Source: BD1-7 clade bacterium (lineage in GTDB: Bacteria; Pseudomonadota; Gammaproteobacteria; Pseudomonadales; DT-91). From it: a stretch of 64,000 nt of DNA. Every line of letters begins with the position of its first letter. The first letter of the stretch is position 1. A program made the position numbers and the translations under genes. This document shows, one piece after another, positions 18,059 through 27,055 of the stretch. The stretch lies in assembly GCA_902705865.1 (NCBI GenBank), contig CACSIO010000061.1, positions 188,251-252,250 on the forward strand. Direction: 5' to 3'. The notes beneath the pieces were generated by a model. That model saw only the letters and a list, made by a program, of their open reading frames with translations, was not told where the DNA came from and ran no database searches.

Positions 18059-18979
18059 ATGTACGAAATGTTTGAATCTGAGTTGGCAAAGGCCTTTGAT
18101 CAACTTCCAGCAGATGCTTCACGCCTCTTTCACGGGCGCGGTCACTGCTTTGACGGTCTTGAGTTTGTTAATGTCGATTGGTTTAGCCCTGTTGTTTGGG
18201 TAGTGATGTATGGAGATGTTGATGATTCGGTGTTTGTGCGGTTATGCGACATTGTGAAATCACAAGCTGAGCGCACTCCAAGTGTCGAAGCCGTATTGGT
18301 TCAGCACCGTGAAAAAGGCAAGTCGGTTCAAGATGTGATTTACGGCGATATGCCGGATGCTTGTGTCGCGCATGAAGCGGGCGAGAGCTACGCGCTGACC
18401 TTTGGGCGAAACCAGAACATTGGATTTTTTCTCGATGCAAAACCTGCGCGTCAGTGGGTGCGCGAAAACGCTGAAGGTAAACGCGTTCTTAACCTGTTTG
18501 CTTATACTTGTTCGTTTTCTGTTGCGGCGTTAGCGGGTGGCGCGCAGAGTGTCGTTAATATTGATATGGCTAAATCAGCACTGGCGACCGGAAAGATTAA
18601 TCATAAGCTGAATAAATTCGACGGTGCGCGTGTCAGTTTTTTGCCGCATGATGTGTTTCGCTCAACACGTAAACTTGCCAAGTACGGCCCTTATGATCTG
18701 GTAATTTGTGATCCACCGTCACGGCAGAAGGGCAGTTTCGAAGCGGATAAGGACTATGCCCGCCTTATCGGCAAGCTCGAGCCGATGCTGGCTGAGGATG
18801 CACAAATTATGGCCTTGTTGAACGCGCCATATTTGGATGAAGATTTCCTCCCAGATATTTTTGCTGAGAAGATGCCGTCGTATCAGTTTGTTGAGCGTCT
18901 ACCTCAACGGCAAGACTTCCCTGAAAGCGATAATCAGTGTTGCTTGAAAATGCAGTTGTTTATGCCCATAGCCTCATAG
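18059..18979 (+). CDS. Class I SAM-dependent methyltransferase, RlmI/RlmK-like, lacking PUA
   Basis: A 306-residue protein similar to the catalytic part of 23S rRNA m5C/m7G methyltransferases RlmI and RlmK (COG1092). It has GFFLDAKPARQWVRENAEGKRVLNLFAYTCSFSVAAL-type SAM-binding blocks near residues 121-160 (FLDAK, VLNLFAYTCSFS). The catalytic-type motif is DLVICDPPSRQKGSF near residue 218. The N-terminal PUA RNA-binding domain of RlmI is absent, and the motif IV residue after DPP is Ser instead of the usual Phe/Tyr. Its substrate could therefore differ. It follows the COG3199 gene by five bases and ends before a strong bidirectional terminator. Confidence 0.75.
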   Translation: MYEMFESELAKAFDQLPADASRLFHGRGHCFDGLEFVNVDWFSPVVWVVMYGDVDDSVFVRLCDIVKSQAERTPSVEAVLVQHREKGKSVQDVIYGDMPDACVAHEAGESYALTFGRNQNIGFFLDAKPARQWVRENAEGKRVLNLFAYTCSFSVAALAGGAQSVVNIDMAKSALATGKINHKLNKFDGARVSFLPHDVFRSTRKLAKYGPYDLVICDPPSRQKGSFEADKDYARLIGKLEPMLAEDAQIMALLNAPYLDEDFLPDIFAEKMPSYQFVERLPQRQDFPESDNQCCLKMQLFMPIAS

Positions 18980-19094
18980 GTGTGATTATAGTGTGATGTT
19001 CCGTGCGGCGAATCGTTGACTTAACACGTTCGAAGTGCACAGTCAGTCACGGATAGTTTATCTATGAATCGTTTTGGGGATGGAAAGAGAACAG

Positions 19095-19130
19095 GCATAA
19101 AAAAACCGGCAAAAGCCGGTTTTTTTATGC
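19095..19130. terminator. Perfect bidirectional intrinsic terminator
   Basis: A perfect 16-bp inverted repeat: GCAT, seven A, CCGGC, loop AAAA, GCCGG, seven T, ATGC. GC-rich stem plus T-tract is present on both strands. It lies between the convergent methyltransferase and nitronate monooxygenase genes and should terminate both. Confidence 0.92.
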
Positions 19131-19148
19131 GGTTTGAAAAGTCGATGC

Positions 19149-20270
19149 TTACTCAGGCATCAAGCTGTTCAGACGCTCAATAGTGTCAACGTATTCAGTC
19201 AACAGGCGCTCAACAACACCACGTGAAGTTTCAACGTGGTTGATTTGACCAACAACCTGGCCAACCGGGTTGAAAGCAACTTTCTGACATTCGCCTTTAG
19301 CTGCGTAAGTGTGAGTACGACGGATCGCATCAGCAGTTACTAGACCTTGCAGAGGCATACCTAATGGCTCAGGGTTGCCTTCGGTGTTCCATGCGTCAGT
19401 CCACTCGTTGCGCAACATACGACAAGGCTTACCTGTCCAAGAGCGAGAACGTACAGTGTCTTCTTCAGTTGCATCGAAGTAAGATTGTTTCTGAGCAGGC
19501 TCAGCTTCAGCTTCTTCTACAGCCAACCACAAAGAACCAGACCATACACCAGCAGCGCCCATAGCCATCGCAGCAACCATTTGTTGACCAGAACCGATAC
19601 CACCGGCAGCCAATACAGGTGTGTTCACGGCATTGATGATTGCAGGCCAAAGAACAACAGAACCAACTTCACCAGTGTGACCACCACCTTCAGTACCCTG
19701 AGCGATGATGAAATCCAGGCCAGCATTTTCGTGCTGCTTGGCTTGCTTAACTTTACCGCACAATGCGCCAACCAAACGGCCAGAATCTTGGATGCGTTTG
19801 ATGATGTCAGCTGGTGGAGTACCCAGTGCGTTAGCGATTAAACGACAGTTAGGGCGCTTAATTGCCTCGTCAACCATCATTGAAGCCATGGCTTCGTTCC
19901 AGCCCAAAAGGCCCATTTCGTCGTCTTTGTCAGGCCACTCTGGTACACCGTGGTCCGCCAGCAGCTTGGTTGCGAAATCGTGGTGCTCTTGCGGAACCAT
20001 ACCAGCCAGCATTTCTTCCAGCTTCTCAGGATCCATCTCGCCCATGCCCTCATATTTTTGAGGGATAACGATATCAACGCCGTATGGCTTGTCGCCAATG
20101 TGTGCGTCGATCCAATCTAGTTCTTCTTTTAAGCGCTCAAGGCTGAAACCTACAGCACCTAAAACACCAATGCCACCAGCCTGGCTGACAGCGTTTACTA
20201 CGTCACGGCAGTGTGTGAACGCGAAAATAGGGACTTCAAGGCCCAGTTTATCGGCTAATTCAGAACGCAT
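19149..20270 (-). CDS. Nitronate monooxygenase family flavoenzyme
   Basis: A 373-residue FMN-dependent TIM-barrel protein of the nitronate monooxygenase/2-nitropropane dioxygenase family. Seen are the N-terminal LGLEVPIFAFTHCRDVVNAVSQAGGIGVLGA, the flavin/phosphate loops AQGTEGGGHTGEVGS near residue 192 (H in GGGHTG is the usual catalytic position) and VLAAGGIGSGQQMVAAMAMGA near residue 220. It oxidises nitronates to carbonyl compounds; some relatives serve other substrates. An insertion of about 40 residues after residue 70 (GEMDPEKLEEMLAGMVPQEH) marks a subfamily. It is divergent from ugd with a 285-base gap. Confidence 0.85.
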   Translation of the reverse strand: MRSELADKLGLEVPIFAFTHCRDVVNAVSQAGGIGVLGAVGFSLERLKEELDWIDAHIGDKPYGVDIVIPQKYEGMGEMDPEKLEEMLAGMVPQEHHDFATKLLADHGVPEWPDKDDEMGLLGWNEAMASMMVDEAIKRPNCRLIANALGTPPADIIKRIQDSGRLVGALCGKVKQAKQHENAGLDFIIAQGTEGGGHTGEVGSVVLWPAIINAVNTPVLAAGGIGSGQQMVAAMAMGAAGVWSGSLWLAVEEAEAEPAQKQSYFDATEEDTVRSRSWTGKPCRMLRNEWTDAWNTEGNPEPLGMPLQGLVTADAIRRTHTYAAKGECQKVAFNPVGQVVGQINHVETSRGVVERLLTEYVDTIERLNSLMPE

Positions 20271-20555
20271 TATTGTTACCTCGGATAAACATGAAAATTG
20301 GTATATGCATTTTTACGAACGCAAGTATGCGGGTTGATGGTAAAAAAACAATGACATCTTGCCATCAATATGACTGACAAAAACGATCATCGTTTGGTGT
20401 TTTATCCCATGTTTTGAACGAATTGAACCGCGATAGTAGAGATAGTTCGCAGTCGTAGTTGCTTATAAAAAAAATGAGCTGAGAAACCGAAATGTCATAA
20501 GAAATCGTGTAATATAGCGGCCTAATTTACGTTTGACTCAGGAATTTGGTTAGCA

Positions 20556-21896
20556 ATGAAGGTAACTGTATTTGGTTCGGGATATGTTGGTCTAGTCACC
20601 GGAGCGTGTCTGGCTGACGTTGGCAACAGCGTATGTTGTGTAGATATCGACGAAAACAAGATTCAGCGCTTGTTGCAGGGAGATATCCCTATTTATGAGC
20701 CAGGCTTGGATCGTGTTGTATTGGATGCTGTCGCTAGTGGTGATCTGACATTTACGACCGATGCTAAAAAAGGTATCGAACACGCTGACGTTATCTTTAT
20801 TGCCGTAGGTACGCCGCCTCAGGAAGATGGCTCTGCTGATTTACAATATGTATTGGCTGTTGCGGATACCGTTGGCCAGCATATCAATGACTATAAAGTC
20901 GTCGTTGGTAAATCAACTGTGCCTGTTGGCACTTGCGATAAAGTTGAAGCAACTGTTGCTGCGGCACTCAAAAAACGCGGCGTTGATACACCATTTGCGG
21001 TTGTATCTAACCCTGAATTCCTCAAAGAAGGCAACGCCATTGAAGATTTCATGAAGCCTGATCGCATCGTTGTTGGTACTGACGATGAAAGGGCGATGAA
21101 GCGTATGAGCGAACTGTATGCGCCGTTTAATCGAAGCCATAACCGTGTGATGTTTATGGATCGTCGCTCATCGGAGCTTACGAAGTACGCTGCGAACGCG
21201 ATGCTGGCGACTAAGATCAGTTTCATTAATGAATTATCTCGTATCGCTGAATTGGTAGGTGCCGACATCGAGAACGTGCGTAACGGTATTGGCTCGGATC
21301 CACGCATTGGCTACCAGTTCATTTATCCGGGTTGTGGTTACGGGGGGTCTTGCTTCCCGAAAGACGTAACAGCACTCAAACAAACCGCAGAAGAATACGG
21401 TTATCACGCCGATTTGTTGAACGCGGTTGAGAATGTCAATGCGCGTCAGAAACTGACTCTGGTCGAAAAAATCAAGTCATTCTACGGTGATGATTTAACA
21501 GGTAAAACTTTCGCGATTTGGGGTTTGTCATTCAAACCTCAAACAGATGATATGCGAGAAGCATCCAGCCGTGTGATAATGGAAGAACTCTGGGCCGCAG
21601 GGGCTAAAACCCGCGCTTACGATCCTGCCGCTATGGAAGAAACTCAGCATATATACCCAAATCAGCCAAATTTGAGCTTGTGCGGCACAAAAGAAGCTGC
21701 ACTGAAAGGTGTTGATGCATTGGTTATTTGTACCGAGTGGAAGTCATTCCGTTCTCCGGATTTTGATGTCATCAAAGAATCTGTTGCTGATAACGTGATT
21801 TTTGACGGTCGAAACCTTTATGACCCTGAAGCAATGGCTGATAAGGGCATCAAGTACTATGCCATCGGTCGTGGATTGTCACTCGCTAAAGCTTGA
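20556..21896 (+). CDS. ugd: UDP-glucose 6-dehydrogenase
   Basis: Oxidises UDP-glucose twice with NAD to UDP-glucuronate, a precursor for capsule, exopolysaccharide and LPS sugars. The 446-residue product has the N-terminal Rossmann loop [21 protein letters not shown] and [14 protein letters not shown]. It also has [11 protein letters not shown] and the catalytic cysteine loop [18 protein letters not shown] near residue 262. The C-terminal NAD-domain block [20 protein letters not shown] is present. AGGA lies about 13 bases before the ATG. Although distant from the 4-9 kb glycan genes, it could supply uronic acids for the same surface polymers (inference). Confidence 0.95.
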   Translation: MKVTVFGSGYVGLVTGACLADVGNSVCCVDIDENKIQRLLQGDIPIYEPGLDRVVLDAVASGDLTFTTDAKKGIEHADVIFIAVGTPPQEDGSADLQYVLAVADTVGQHINDYKVVVGKSTVPVGTCDKVEATVAAALKKRGVDTPFAVVSNPEFLKEGNAIEDFMKPDRIVVGTDDERAMKRMSELYAPFNRSHNRVMFMDRRSSELTKYAANAMLATKISFINELSRIAELVGADIENVRNGIGSDPRIGYQFIYPGCGYGGSCFPKDVTALKQTAEEYGYHADLLNAVENVNARQKLTLVEKIKSFYGDDLTGKTFAIWGLSFKPQTDDMREASSRVIMEELWAAGAKTRAYDPAAMEETQHIYPNQPNLSLCGTKEAALKGVDALVICTEWKSFRSPDFDVIKESVADNVIFDGRNLYDPEAMADKGIKYYAIGRGLSLAKA

Positions 21897-21963
21897 TGAC
21901 AAGCTCTGGCCGCATCTCTATAATGCCGGCCAGATTTTAATAACCATAGATTGGAGGCACACC

Positions 21964-22077
21964 ATGGCTGATAACGAAACAATTGAAAATGGCGACGGCG
22001 CAGCAGATGGTCTTGCTGCTGTAGTGATATTAGCAATGGCTGTTGTGACCGCTGCGTTCTGGTTGCTCGGACAATAA
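21964..22077 (+). CDS. 37-residue single-helix membrane protein
   Basis: A very short gene with an excellent ribosome binding site (TTGGAGG about six bases before ATG 21964) and an intrinsic terminator 50 bases after its stop. The product starts MADNETIENGDGAADG (acidic, soluble) and ends in one hydrophobic helix, LAAVVILAMAVVTAAFWLLG. It looks like a tail-anchored or single-pass regulatory peptide. No family is recognised. It lies 67 bases after ugd on the same strand. A longer in-frame reading that begins inside ugd exists but lacks the ribosome site. Confidence 0.6.
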   Translation: MADNETIENGDGAADGLAAVVILAMAVVTAAFWLLGQ

Positions 22078-22127
22078 TTTGTTCAGTACAGGCTGCTGCG
22101 ATTGAGAGTGGTTAGCCTAGTACAATA

Positions 22128-22153
22128 AAAAAGCAGCCAATAGGCTGCTTTTT
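22128..22153 (+). terminator. Intrinsic terminator after the ugd unit
   Basis: AAAAAGCAGCC (22128-22138), loop AATA, GGCTGCTTTTT (22143-22153): an 11-bp perfect stem ending in a T-run. It serves the ugd/small-protein unit and, read on the other strand, the lipoprotein gene that converges at 22235. Confidence 0.88.
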
Positions 22154-22234
22154 ATGCGTGAAATTAATCGACCTTTCATCCAGAGTGGCCGTCGTCTATT
22201 ATCTAGAACCTCCCTGGCTTCTAGCTCAGTATTG

Positions 22235-23065
22235 CTATCGATCCAATGCTACATTGATATTCGCAGTGTTAGCGCCGTCAAAAATTCTTGTGGTTGCAGT
22301 TGTGGCTGAGGTATCAATCGAAATAATTCGAGTTTCGTTTTTTTCAGCGCTACCACTGGTGGTATAAAGGCTTCCTTGAATCATGTGGCTAAAGCGATAG
22401 TAGTCTTCACCGGCTTCAATACTGGCATTAAAGTCGATGTTTTCATCCGTTGTTTCAAATTCAATTTCGTGAGCCGTTTCGTCGGTTGTTTTTCCTTCTG
22501 AGGTTGTTGTTTGCGTGGCCCATTTTTCGGTAAAGCAGCGCAGCGGCAGCGTATCGGATATTGTATTTCCGTCAAGGGTGCCAGAAATAGAAACCGTGGC
22601 GAATTGTTCGCTCGTTTCTATTGCGACTTTTACCATTCGAAGGTTTGTTTCAACGCTCCCACTGTCGTCTTGATTGTTAACAACCCCACGAATTTCGCTT
22701 TGATCAATAATGCTGAAATCTAGATCTAAAACGTCGCTTGCGGTGTCATGCAGTAGTTTATTGCCGCTGATTGTGTATTGAATGTCGGTATCGCATCCCT
22801 TCATTGTCAATGTGTTACCGGCTTTGTTGATAATGAGATATTCCTTTACCAATTGTTTGCCCTTGAGGGAGGCATTGTCCATTTGTACGGATGCGTTGGT
22901 TTCTGCCAGTGATAACCACACGCCGCTGAGTTCATCACTCACTACTTTACGATCATCTAGATTGATGCCTTGGTATTGGTCGTTGGTGCGATTGTCGGAA
23001 GAGTCACAGCCAGATAATAAACATACGGCAGAGAAAGTGAGTAGGCAGAGTTTGACATTTTTCAT
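22235..23065 (-). CDS. Outer-membrane-type lipoprotein, unknown
   Basis: A 276-residue lipoprotein. The start at 23065 gives MKNVKLCLLTFSAVCLLSGC, with lipobox LSGC and the lipidated Cys at residue 20. Asp follows the Cys, which in E. coli would favour retention in the inner membrane. A longer frame adding 36 residues upstream would bury the signal and is rejected. The mature part is Asp/Thr/Ser-rich and beta-looking, with a GVWL motif near residue 46 and two further cysteines (MKGCDTD, PLRCFTE) that may form a disulfide. A similar GVWL-then-two-Cys layout is seen in the lipoprotein at 44967-45971. The operator-like motif at 23187 lies 122 bases upstream. Function is unknown. Confidence 0.68.
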   Translation of the reverse strand: MKNVKLCLLTFSAVCLLSGCDSSDNRTNDQYQGINLDDRKVVSDELSGVWLSLAETNASVQMDNASLKGKQLVKEYLIINKAGNTLTMKGCDTDIQYTISGNKLLHDTASDVLDLDFSIIDQSEIRGVVNNQDDSGSVETNLRMVKVAIETSEQFATVSISGTLDGNTISDTLPLRCFTEKWATQTTTSEGKTTDETAHEIEFETTDENIDFNASIEAGEDYYRFSHMIQGSLYTTSGSAEKNETRIISIDTSATTATTRIFDGANTANINVALDR

Positions 23066-23462
23066 AGGGAGCCCCAAAGCTGAGTGAATTAGATTTGCGG
23101 GCAATGTAGCGATTCTCCTCATTGTACCCAAGTGTGTTTCTGCCTTATGAGAATTCATTGGGATCTTATTCAAAGTTTTGTGGCTCTACCCTAAAATGCA
23201 CTCTGTACAAAAATCATGCATCGAATGCATAGTGTCTGTCGAAAATTATCATGACAAGCGGTCGATTTTTCTGGGTTCTGCATCGTGCATCAAGGATGTC
23301 GCGCCATAGATGAAGGTAATGCAGTTTAACGTTTCGATGAACGCTAGCGTATTACCATATTCCTCCATGAATAAGCTTCACTGCATGAGCCAATGACAGC
23401 AAACACAAAGGTGACAGTATTTGGCTTCTGAAGCTGAATGTCCGCTGGCGATTTGATGTGTG
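23066..23462. other. Regulatory gap upstream of lipoprotein gene
   Basis: About 400 bases between the lipoprotein start and the end of the luxR-type B gene. It holds the operator-like motif at 23187-23206 and, ten bases further, the small palindrome ATGCAT-CGA-ATGCAT (23216-23230). No gene is seen. Confidence 0.45.
23187..23206. promoter_or_regulatory. Island motif site 1 (CCCTAA...ACT.TG)
   Basis: TACCCTAAAATGCACTCTGT, 122 bases upstream of the lipoprotein start at 23065 (minus). It matches five other sites in the window at CCCTAA, G12, A14-C15 and T18. Its ends form part of an imperfect dyad (CCNTA/TANGG in the consensus). Confidence 0.6.
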
Positions 23463-24356
23463 TTACTTGATCAGCAAGCGAAGAATTAATTCGGATTGAT
23501 TGCGAACATCAAATTGATCAAAGCAACTCGCTAATACGTTTCGCACCGTATTGCTCGAAATAGCTAGCACCTCGGCCGTGGATTTGATTGAGTGCCCTTG
23601 CATAATGCAGGCGCATATCTCCGCCTTGCGTTGGCTAAGGCAGTGGTTGTCGATTAAGTTTTCGATGGAGGGCAACGGTTTAGGGCCCAGCACCATAAAG
23701 CGGTTGGCTTGGCTGGTTCGGCCGATCCAGAATCGTTCAGTGACGTTCTTGTTTGTTGTTTTGTCGACGAGTTGAAAAGGTTTGATGCTTCGTGCGCGCG
23801 GTGAATCCAGCGCTTTCAATACATCGGGAATGGGGTTGGTGTTGGATTTGTTGGTCGTTAGTACACCATTTTCCGATATTAGATAAGCCGCGCATGATGA
23901 TGTTAGCTCATTGCTGTATAGCAACTGTGACGATCGATTGATAACCCACAATGGACGTGCGATATCGGCATATCGTGTGCGCCAGAGGCTCTGCTCGTTG
24001 TTAAATGCAAGGTCGGGAAGTGTTAGTTGAAAGTAGATGGCTAGATGAGGGTAAAGATTGTTTAAAAACCGCTTAACTCGCGGATCAAATTGTGAATTAG
24101 TAGTGTGCCGTGAAAAGCTAAGTAGCAGTTGGCCAGTTTCCAGCGCATAGAACGACGCAGATAGCGTGTTCTCTGATGTACGTATACAAAACCCTTCCGA
24201 AGGCTGTTCTAAATCGGTGCGATCTAACGCAATCAGCTGGAATTGGTCGGCTTCGATGTCATCGCTTATCGCTGCCAGAATATCGTGGATAGATCGTGTT
24301 GAAGCTGTAGCCGTAATTATAGACGCGACGTAGTGCGCCAGGCGTGAAGTATTCAT
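23463..24356 (-). CDS. LuxR-type regulator, pair 1, type B
   Basis: A 297-residue transcription factor with a C-terminal GerE/LuxR helix-turn-helix: LSQRKAEICACIMQGHSIKSTAEVLAISSNTVRNVL, then FDQFDVRNQSELILRLL. The middle (ARPLWVINRSSQLLYSNELTSSCA) looks like a PAS-type segment. There is no acyl-homoserine-lactone-binding signature. It is a paralog of the protein at 54111-55214, sharing the layout RP(L/V)WV(I/V)(N/D)R and NQSELIL near the end. It lies 98 bases after the type A gene and is probably the third gene of a tetR-luxR-luxR operon. Confidence 0.8.
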   Translation of the reverse strand: MNTSRLAHYVASIITATASTRSIHDILAAISDDIEADQFQLIALDRTDLEQPSEGFCIRTSENTLSASFYALETGQLLLSFSRHTTNSQFDPRVKRFLNNLYPHLAIYFQLTLPDLAFNNEQSLWRTRYADIARPLWVINRSSQLLYSNELTSSCAAYLISENGVLTTNKSNTNPIPDVLKALDSPRARSIKPFQLVDKTTNKNVTERFWIGRTSQANRFMVLGPKPLPSIENLIDNHCLSQRKAEICACIMQGHSIKSTAEVLAISSNTVRNVLASCFDQFDVRNQSELILRLLIK

Positions 24357-24454
24357 CTCGCTGGTTACTCTGTATTGGGGTGAGCTATAGATTTTGAGTG
24401 GGAGGATGTGGCGTGGTTTTCGATTACACTCAGATACGAATTGATCGAAAGTAT

Positions 24455-25030
24455 CTATTCAGGAATATACCGCCATAGCGCTATCGTTAACTGAGTTTGA
24501 GAACGAATATTTAGCTGCTTGTAGAGTTTCTTGATGTACGAATAGACGGTATGTAGCGTGTACCCAGTATCGCTGGCAATCGTTTTTGCGCTGCTACCCG
24601 CGCTGAATGCTGCGGCAATTTTCGCCTCCGATAATTGAATGTTCAGCATTTCTGCCAATAATTGATGGTCATTTAGTAATTCAACCTCTGAGCACTGATG
24701 TTTTAAATCCCATGCTACGCCTAACTGAAAAGCTGCCCGGATAGGCGCACCAAAATCACGCCAAAGATCGTCAGCCGACAGGCATGTCTCCAGCATCGAA
24801 AATTTCAGTAGTAGAGCAGCTCCATCGTTATTGAGCTTCCATACACGCGTAGTATCGTCGCCGGATGTTATTGGCGCCGACGGATTAATTCGTACCCGTT
24901 TCGCTGATTGCGCGCCCGTGTAAGCGCAGATGGTTGACAATAGCACTGACCAATCAACCCTGTTATTGGGCGCCAGCGCCAGAGCCAGGTTTATGTCGGT
25001 AAGCATCCGGCTGGCGTCATCAATGTACAT
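24455..25030 (-). CDS. LuxR-type regulator, pair 1, type A
   Basis: A 191-residue protein with a C-terminal LuxR-type helix-turn-helix: LSEAKIAAAFSAGSSAKTIASDTGYTLHTVYSYIKKLYKQLNIRSQTQL. It is a shorter paralog of the type A gene at 53200. The start at 25030 is chosen because GGAG lies six bases before this ATG, and because from this Met to the shared V-x-DW segment both paralogs have exactly 27 residues. The frame is open up to an ATG at 25114, which would add 28 residues without a ribosome site. Compared with the 53200 copy, about 100 central residues are missing. It follows the tetR gene on the same strand. Confidence 0.72.
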   Translation of the reverse strand: MYIDDASRMLTDINLALALAPNNRVDWSVLLSTICAYTGAQSAKRVRINPSAPITSGDDTTRVWKLNNDGAALLLKFSMLETCLSADDLWRDFGAPIRAAFQLGVAWDLKHQCSEVELLNDHQLLAEMLNIQLSEAKIAAAFSAGSSAKTIASDTGYTLHTVYSYIKKLYKQLNIRSQTQLTIALWRYIPE

Positions 25031-25158
25031 GTACTGCTCCGAGCAGAGTTTTTGGTAATTATTTCGCGATCCATAATAGGTCTGCATAGCATCGGTATCG
25101 ATCAAAACTACCATTCGAAAAAGGGTCTATGTATTGCAAAAGGCGTTGCAATCGATGT

Positions 25159-25797
25159 TCAATTTTTGTATAGGCAAGTGTTTAATAATTCTCCTGCACA
25201 AAGGGCGATGTCTGTCATAAAGATATCGTCCGCGTCTGTTTGCTTACCGGTGTGAATTACGTCTCTGATTAGGTACGGAAACACGCTTAGCGACATCATG
25301 ATGATGCGAAGTACATCAAGATCGACGTCTTCACGCATACCGTGATGGCTTTGGCTGCTTGCTATCATTTTTCCGAGTACTTCGCGTTTATGATCGAGAA
25401 TTTTTGCGAGAAGCAAGTACCCGGGCCCATCTTTGAAGGCCAATATTCGAGTAAAAAACGCGGGGAAATGTGGATTATTTCGGTGAGCTTCATGGTAAGA
25501 CATCATCAGTAATTCAAAATCTAGACCACCATTTTCAGTAAATGATGATTTAAGCGCAGATTCGATGTCGCTAAATTGTTGGCGAACCATTTCGTTGTAG
25601 AGCGTTTGTTTGTCGCCGAAGTAGTAGCTTATTGATGATAACGATGTGTTAGCGGTCTCTGCTAGTTGGCGTGTTGTCACTTTGTTGTAATCGTGATGCA
25701 TAAATAAATCGAACGCCGCTGAAATAAGCCGTTCTTGAACATTGCTGGATGTACGGTTAGGTCGCGTTGTTGACAAAATATACCTCGAAGATGACAT
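25159..25797 (-). CDS. TetR family transcriptional regulator
   Basis: A 212-residue regulator. The N-terminal helix-turn-helix is clear: RLISAAFDLFMHHDYNKVTTRQLAETANTSLSSISYYFGDKQTLYNEMV, about residues 22-70. The C-terminal ligand-binding part (RNNPHFPAFFTRILAFKDGPG) resembles the Pfam TetR_C group found in regulators of hydrophobic-compound efflux and metabolism. It heads a minus-strand operon with two LuxR-type genes and is separated by 1.26 kb from the divergent Rieske/MMPL operon. A copy of the island motif lies 76 bases upstream, which fits autoregulation. The ligand is unknown. Confidence 0.88.
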   Translation of the reverse strand: MSSSRYILSTTRPNRTSSNVQERLISAAFDLFMHHDYNKVTTRQLAETANTSLSSISYYFGDKQTLYNEMVRQQFSDIESALKSSFTENGGLDFELLMMSYHEAHRNNPHFPAFFTRILAFKDGPGYLLLAKILDHKREVLGKMIASSQSHHGMREDVDLDVLRIIMMSLSVFPYLIRDVIHTGKQTDADDIFMTDIALCAGELLNTCLYKN

Positions 25798-25872
25798 CGG
25801 AAGAGCCGGTGATCACTGGAGTTTACGATGAATTTTTTCGAATGCTAACGTAAGTGAGGTGGTGAAAAATAG

Positions 25873-25892
25873 TACCCTAAAATGCACTATGT
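25873..25892. promoter_or_regulatory. Island motif site 2
   Basis: TACCCTAAAATGCACTATGT, 76 bases upstream of the tetR start (25797, minus strand). It differs from site 1 at one position. Probable autoregulatory operator of the tetR-luxR-luxR operon. Confidence 0.6.
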
Positions 25893-26903
25893 GAAATTCA
25901 TTTGAGAGGTCTAGAATTTTTCGATAACGTAAAGGAATTCTATAAATTGAACCTGAAATGGCGCTTATATTGGTTTAGGTAGTATTTTTGGAGAATACCT
26001 TTGCGTGATAACTAACACTGTCAGTGCCTTATCTAAAATGATAAGTATGAATAAGCACATACTGTTATCTAATACGCATGTTTTTTATCCGTTGTTCGTC
26101 GAAATCACTCCGATGCCCATCTTGTTGAGCCGCGACTCATTGGATTAATGACATACTTAGCACCGAGCATCTGCAGCAGAATACACACCTCAATTACACT
26201 CGCTTTACTTTGGCCTTTGGTTAGATTGTTTTCTTGTAGCTAACGAGAAAGCAGCCCAGATCTCTATTTTTGCTAACTTATACATCGACGTCATTGCCAT
26301 CTGATTCTCTAATCGTTCACAGATACATCCCGTAAATCGCTACTCGGTTGGCTGTATGGCGTTGTGAAATAGCGGCACCGGCTTTTGCGCTAGATTGGCC
26401 CACTTGGCAATATTTCTTTGCATCCTTGTTCCCGAGGCCAGCCTGAATGGGGTGTATTTTCTTAACCTGACAATTTTTTAGAGCGATGCATTAATCGTCT
26501 CGCCAAATTGGTGCAATTTCGAGATCAGGTTATCTGAAGTAACTCGTTGGCGTTGTTTGAGGCACCACATAGCCCTCCAAATATTGCTCGTCAAAACGTA
26601 TGTCTGACACTTGGCGTTAGTTTTTCTCCCGTTTTTATGCAAACAATTACGGCAAGTATATTCATCTACATACTATTAGCGAAGCCCGTAATATCTCACC
26701 TCAAGAGCCGGTTTGGTGGGGCTATTTAAAAAATATCGCATTCCATTGGTCTATATAAGTATGTTGGTATGTAAGAGTAACCATGTGTATTATAAGAGTT
26801 GTGGTTGGGCTATGGGATCAATGAATTCGTATTGCTTACTTTATCAATAAATAATGTTAAGGGAATACAATCAAAAATAAATAAATCGACGAACGGAATG
26901 CAT

Positions 26904-26920
26904 CATAAAGGTGCACTGTG
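26904..26920. promoter_or_regulatory. Weak island motif copy before Rieske operon
   Basis: CATAAAGGTGCACTGTG keeps the right half of sites 1 and 2 (TGCACT-N-TG) but not the left CCCTAA half. It lies 136 bases before the Rieske start at 27056. It may be a degenerate site or chance. Confidence 0.3.
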
Positions 26921-27055
26921 AAATATGAAAATTGGATTACTAGAACTAACGATAAAAATAAGTTGACTATATTTTTCGAATAAGCAAAATCCCCGCCGTT
27001 AATGACCGGATATGAAAATTGGTCACTAGTTATTTTTTACCAGGGGAGGCTCTGC

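Larger units (their letters stand above)
25798..27055. other. 1.26-kb AT-rich region without a clear gene
   Basis: The longest gene-free stretch, between tetR (minus) and the first Rieske gene (plus). Both strands are broken by frequent stops. The only open frames (for example a 60-codon one near 26550) have no ribosome binding site or recognisable product. It holds the motif site at 25873 and a weaker copy at 26904. The 26150-26550 part has higher complexity and could be a decayed gene or mobile-element remnant, but I recognise no transposase motif. Confidence 0.5.

Noticed and set aside
21802..21963. A 91-residue protein starting inside ugd and ending in the small membrane peptide
   Set aside because: The upstream part overlaps ugd in another frame and looks non-coding; the ATG at 21964 has a strong ribosome site.
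26150..26560. Possible transposase remnant in the 25.8-27.0 kb gap
   Set aside because: Translation of both strands by eye gave only short stop-broken pieces without any DDE, serine or HUH motif.
26547..26729. 60-residue open frame with a hydrophobic stretch
   Set aside because: No ribosome site, odd composition and no neighbour support.
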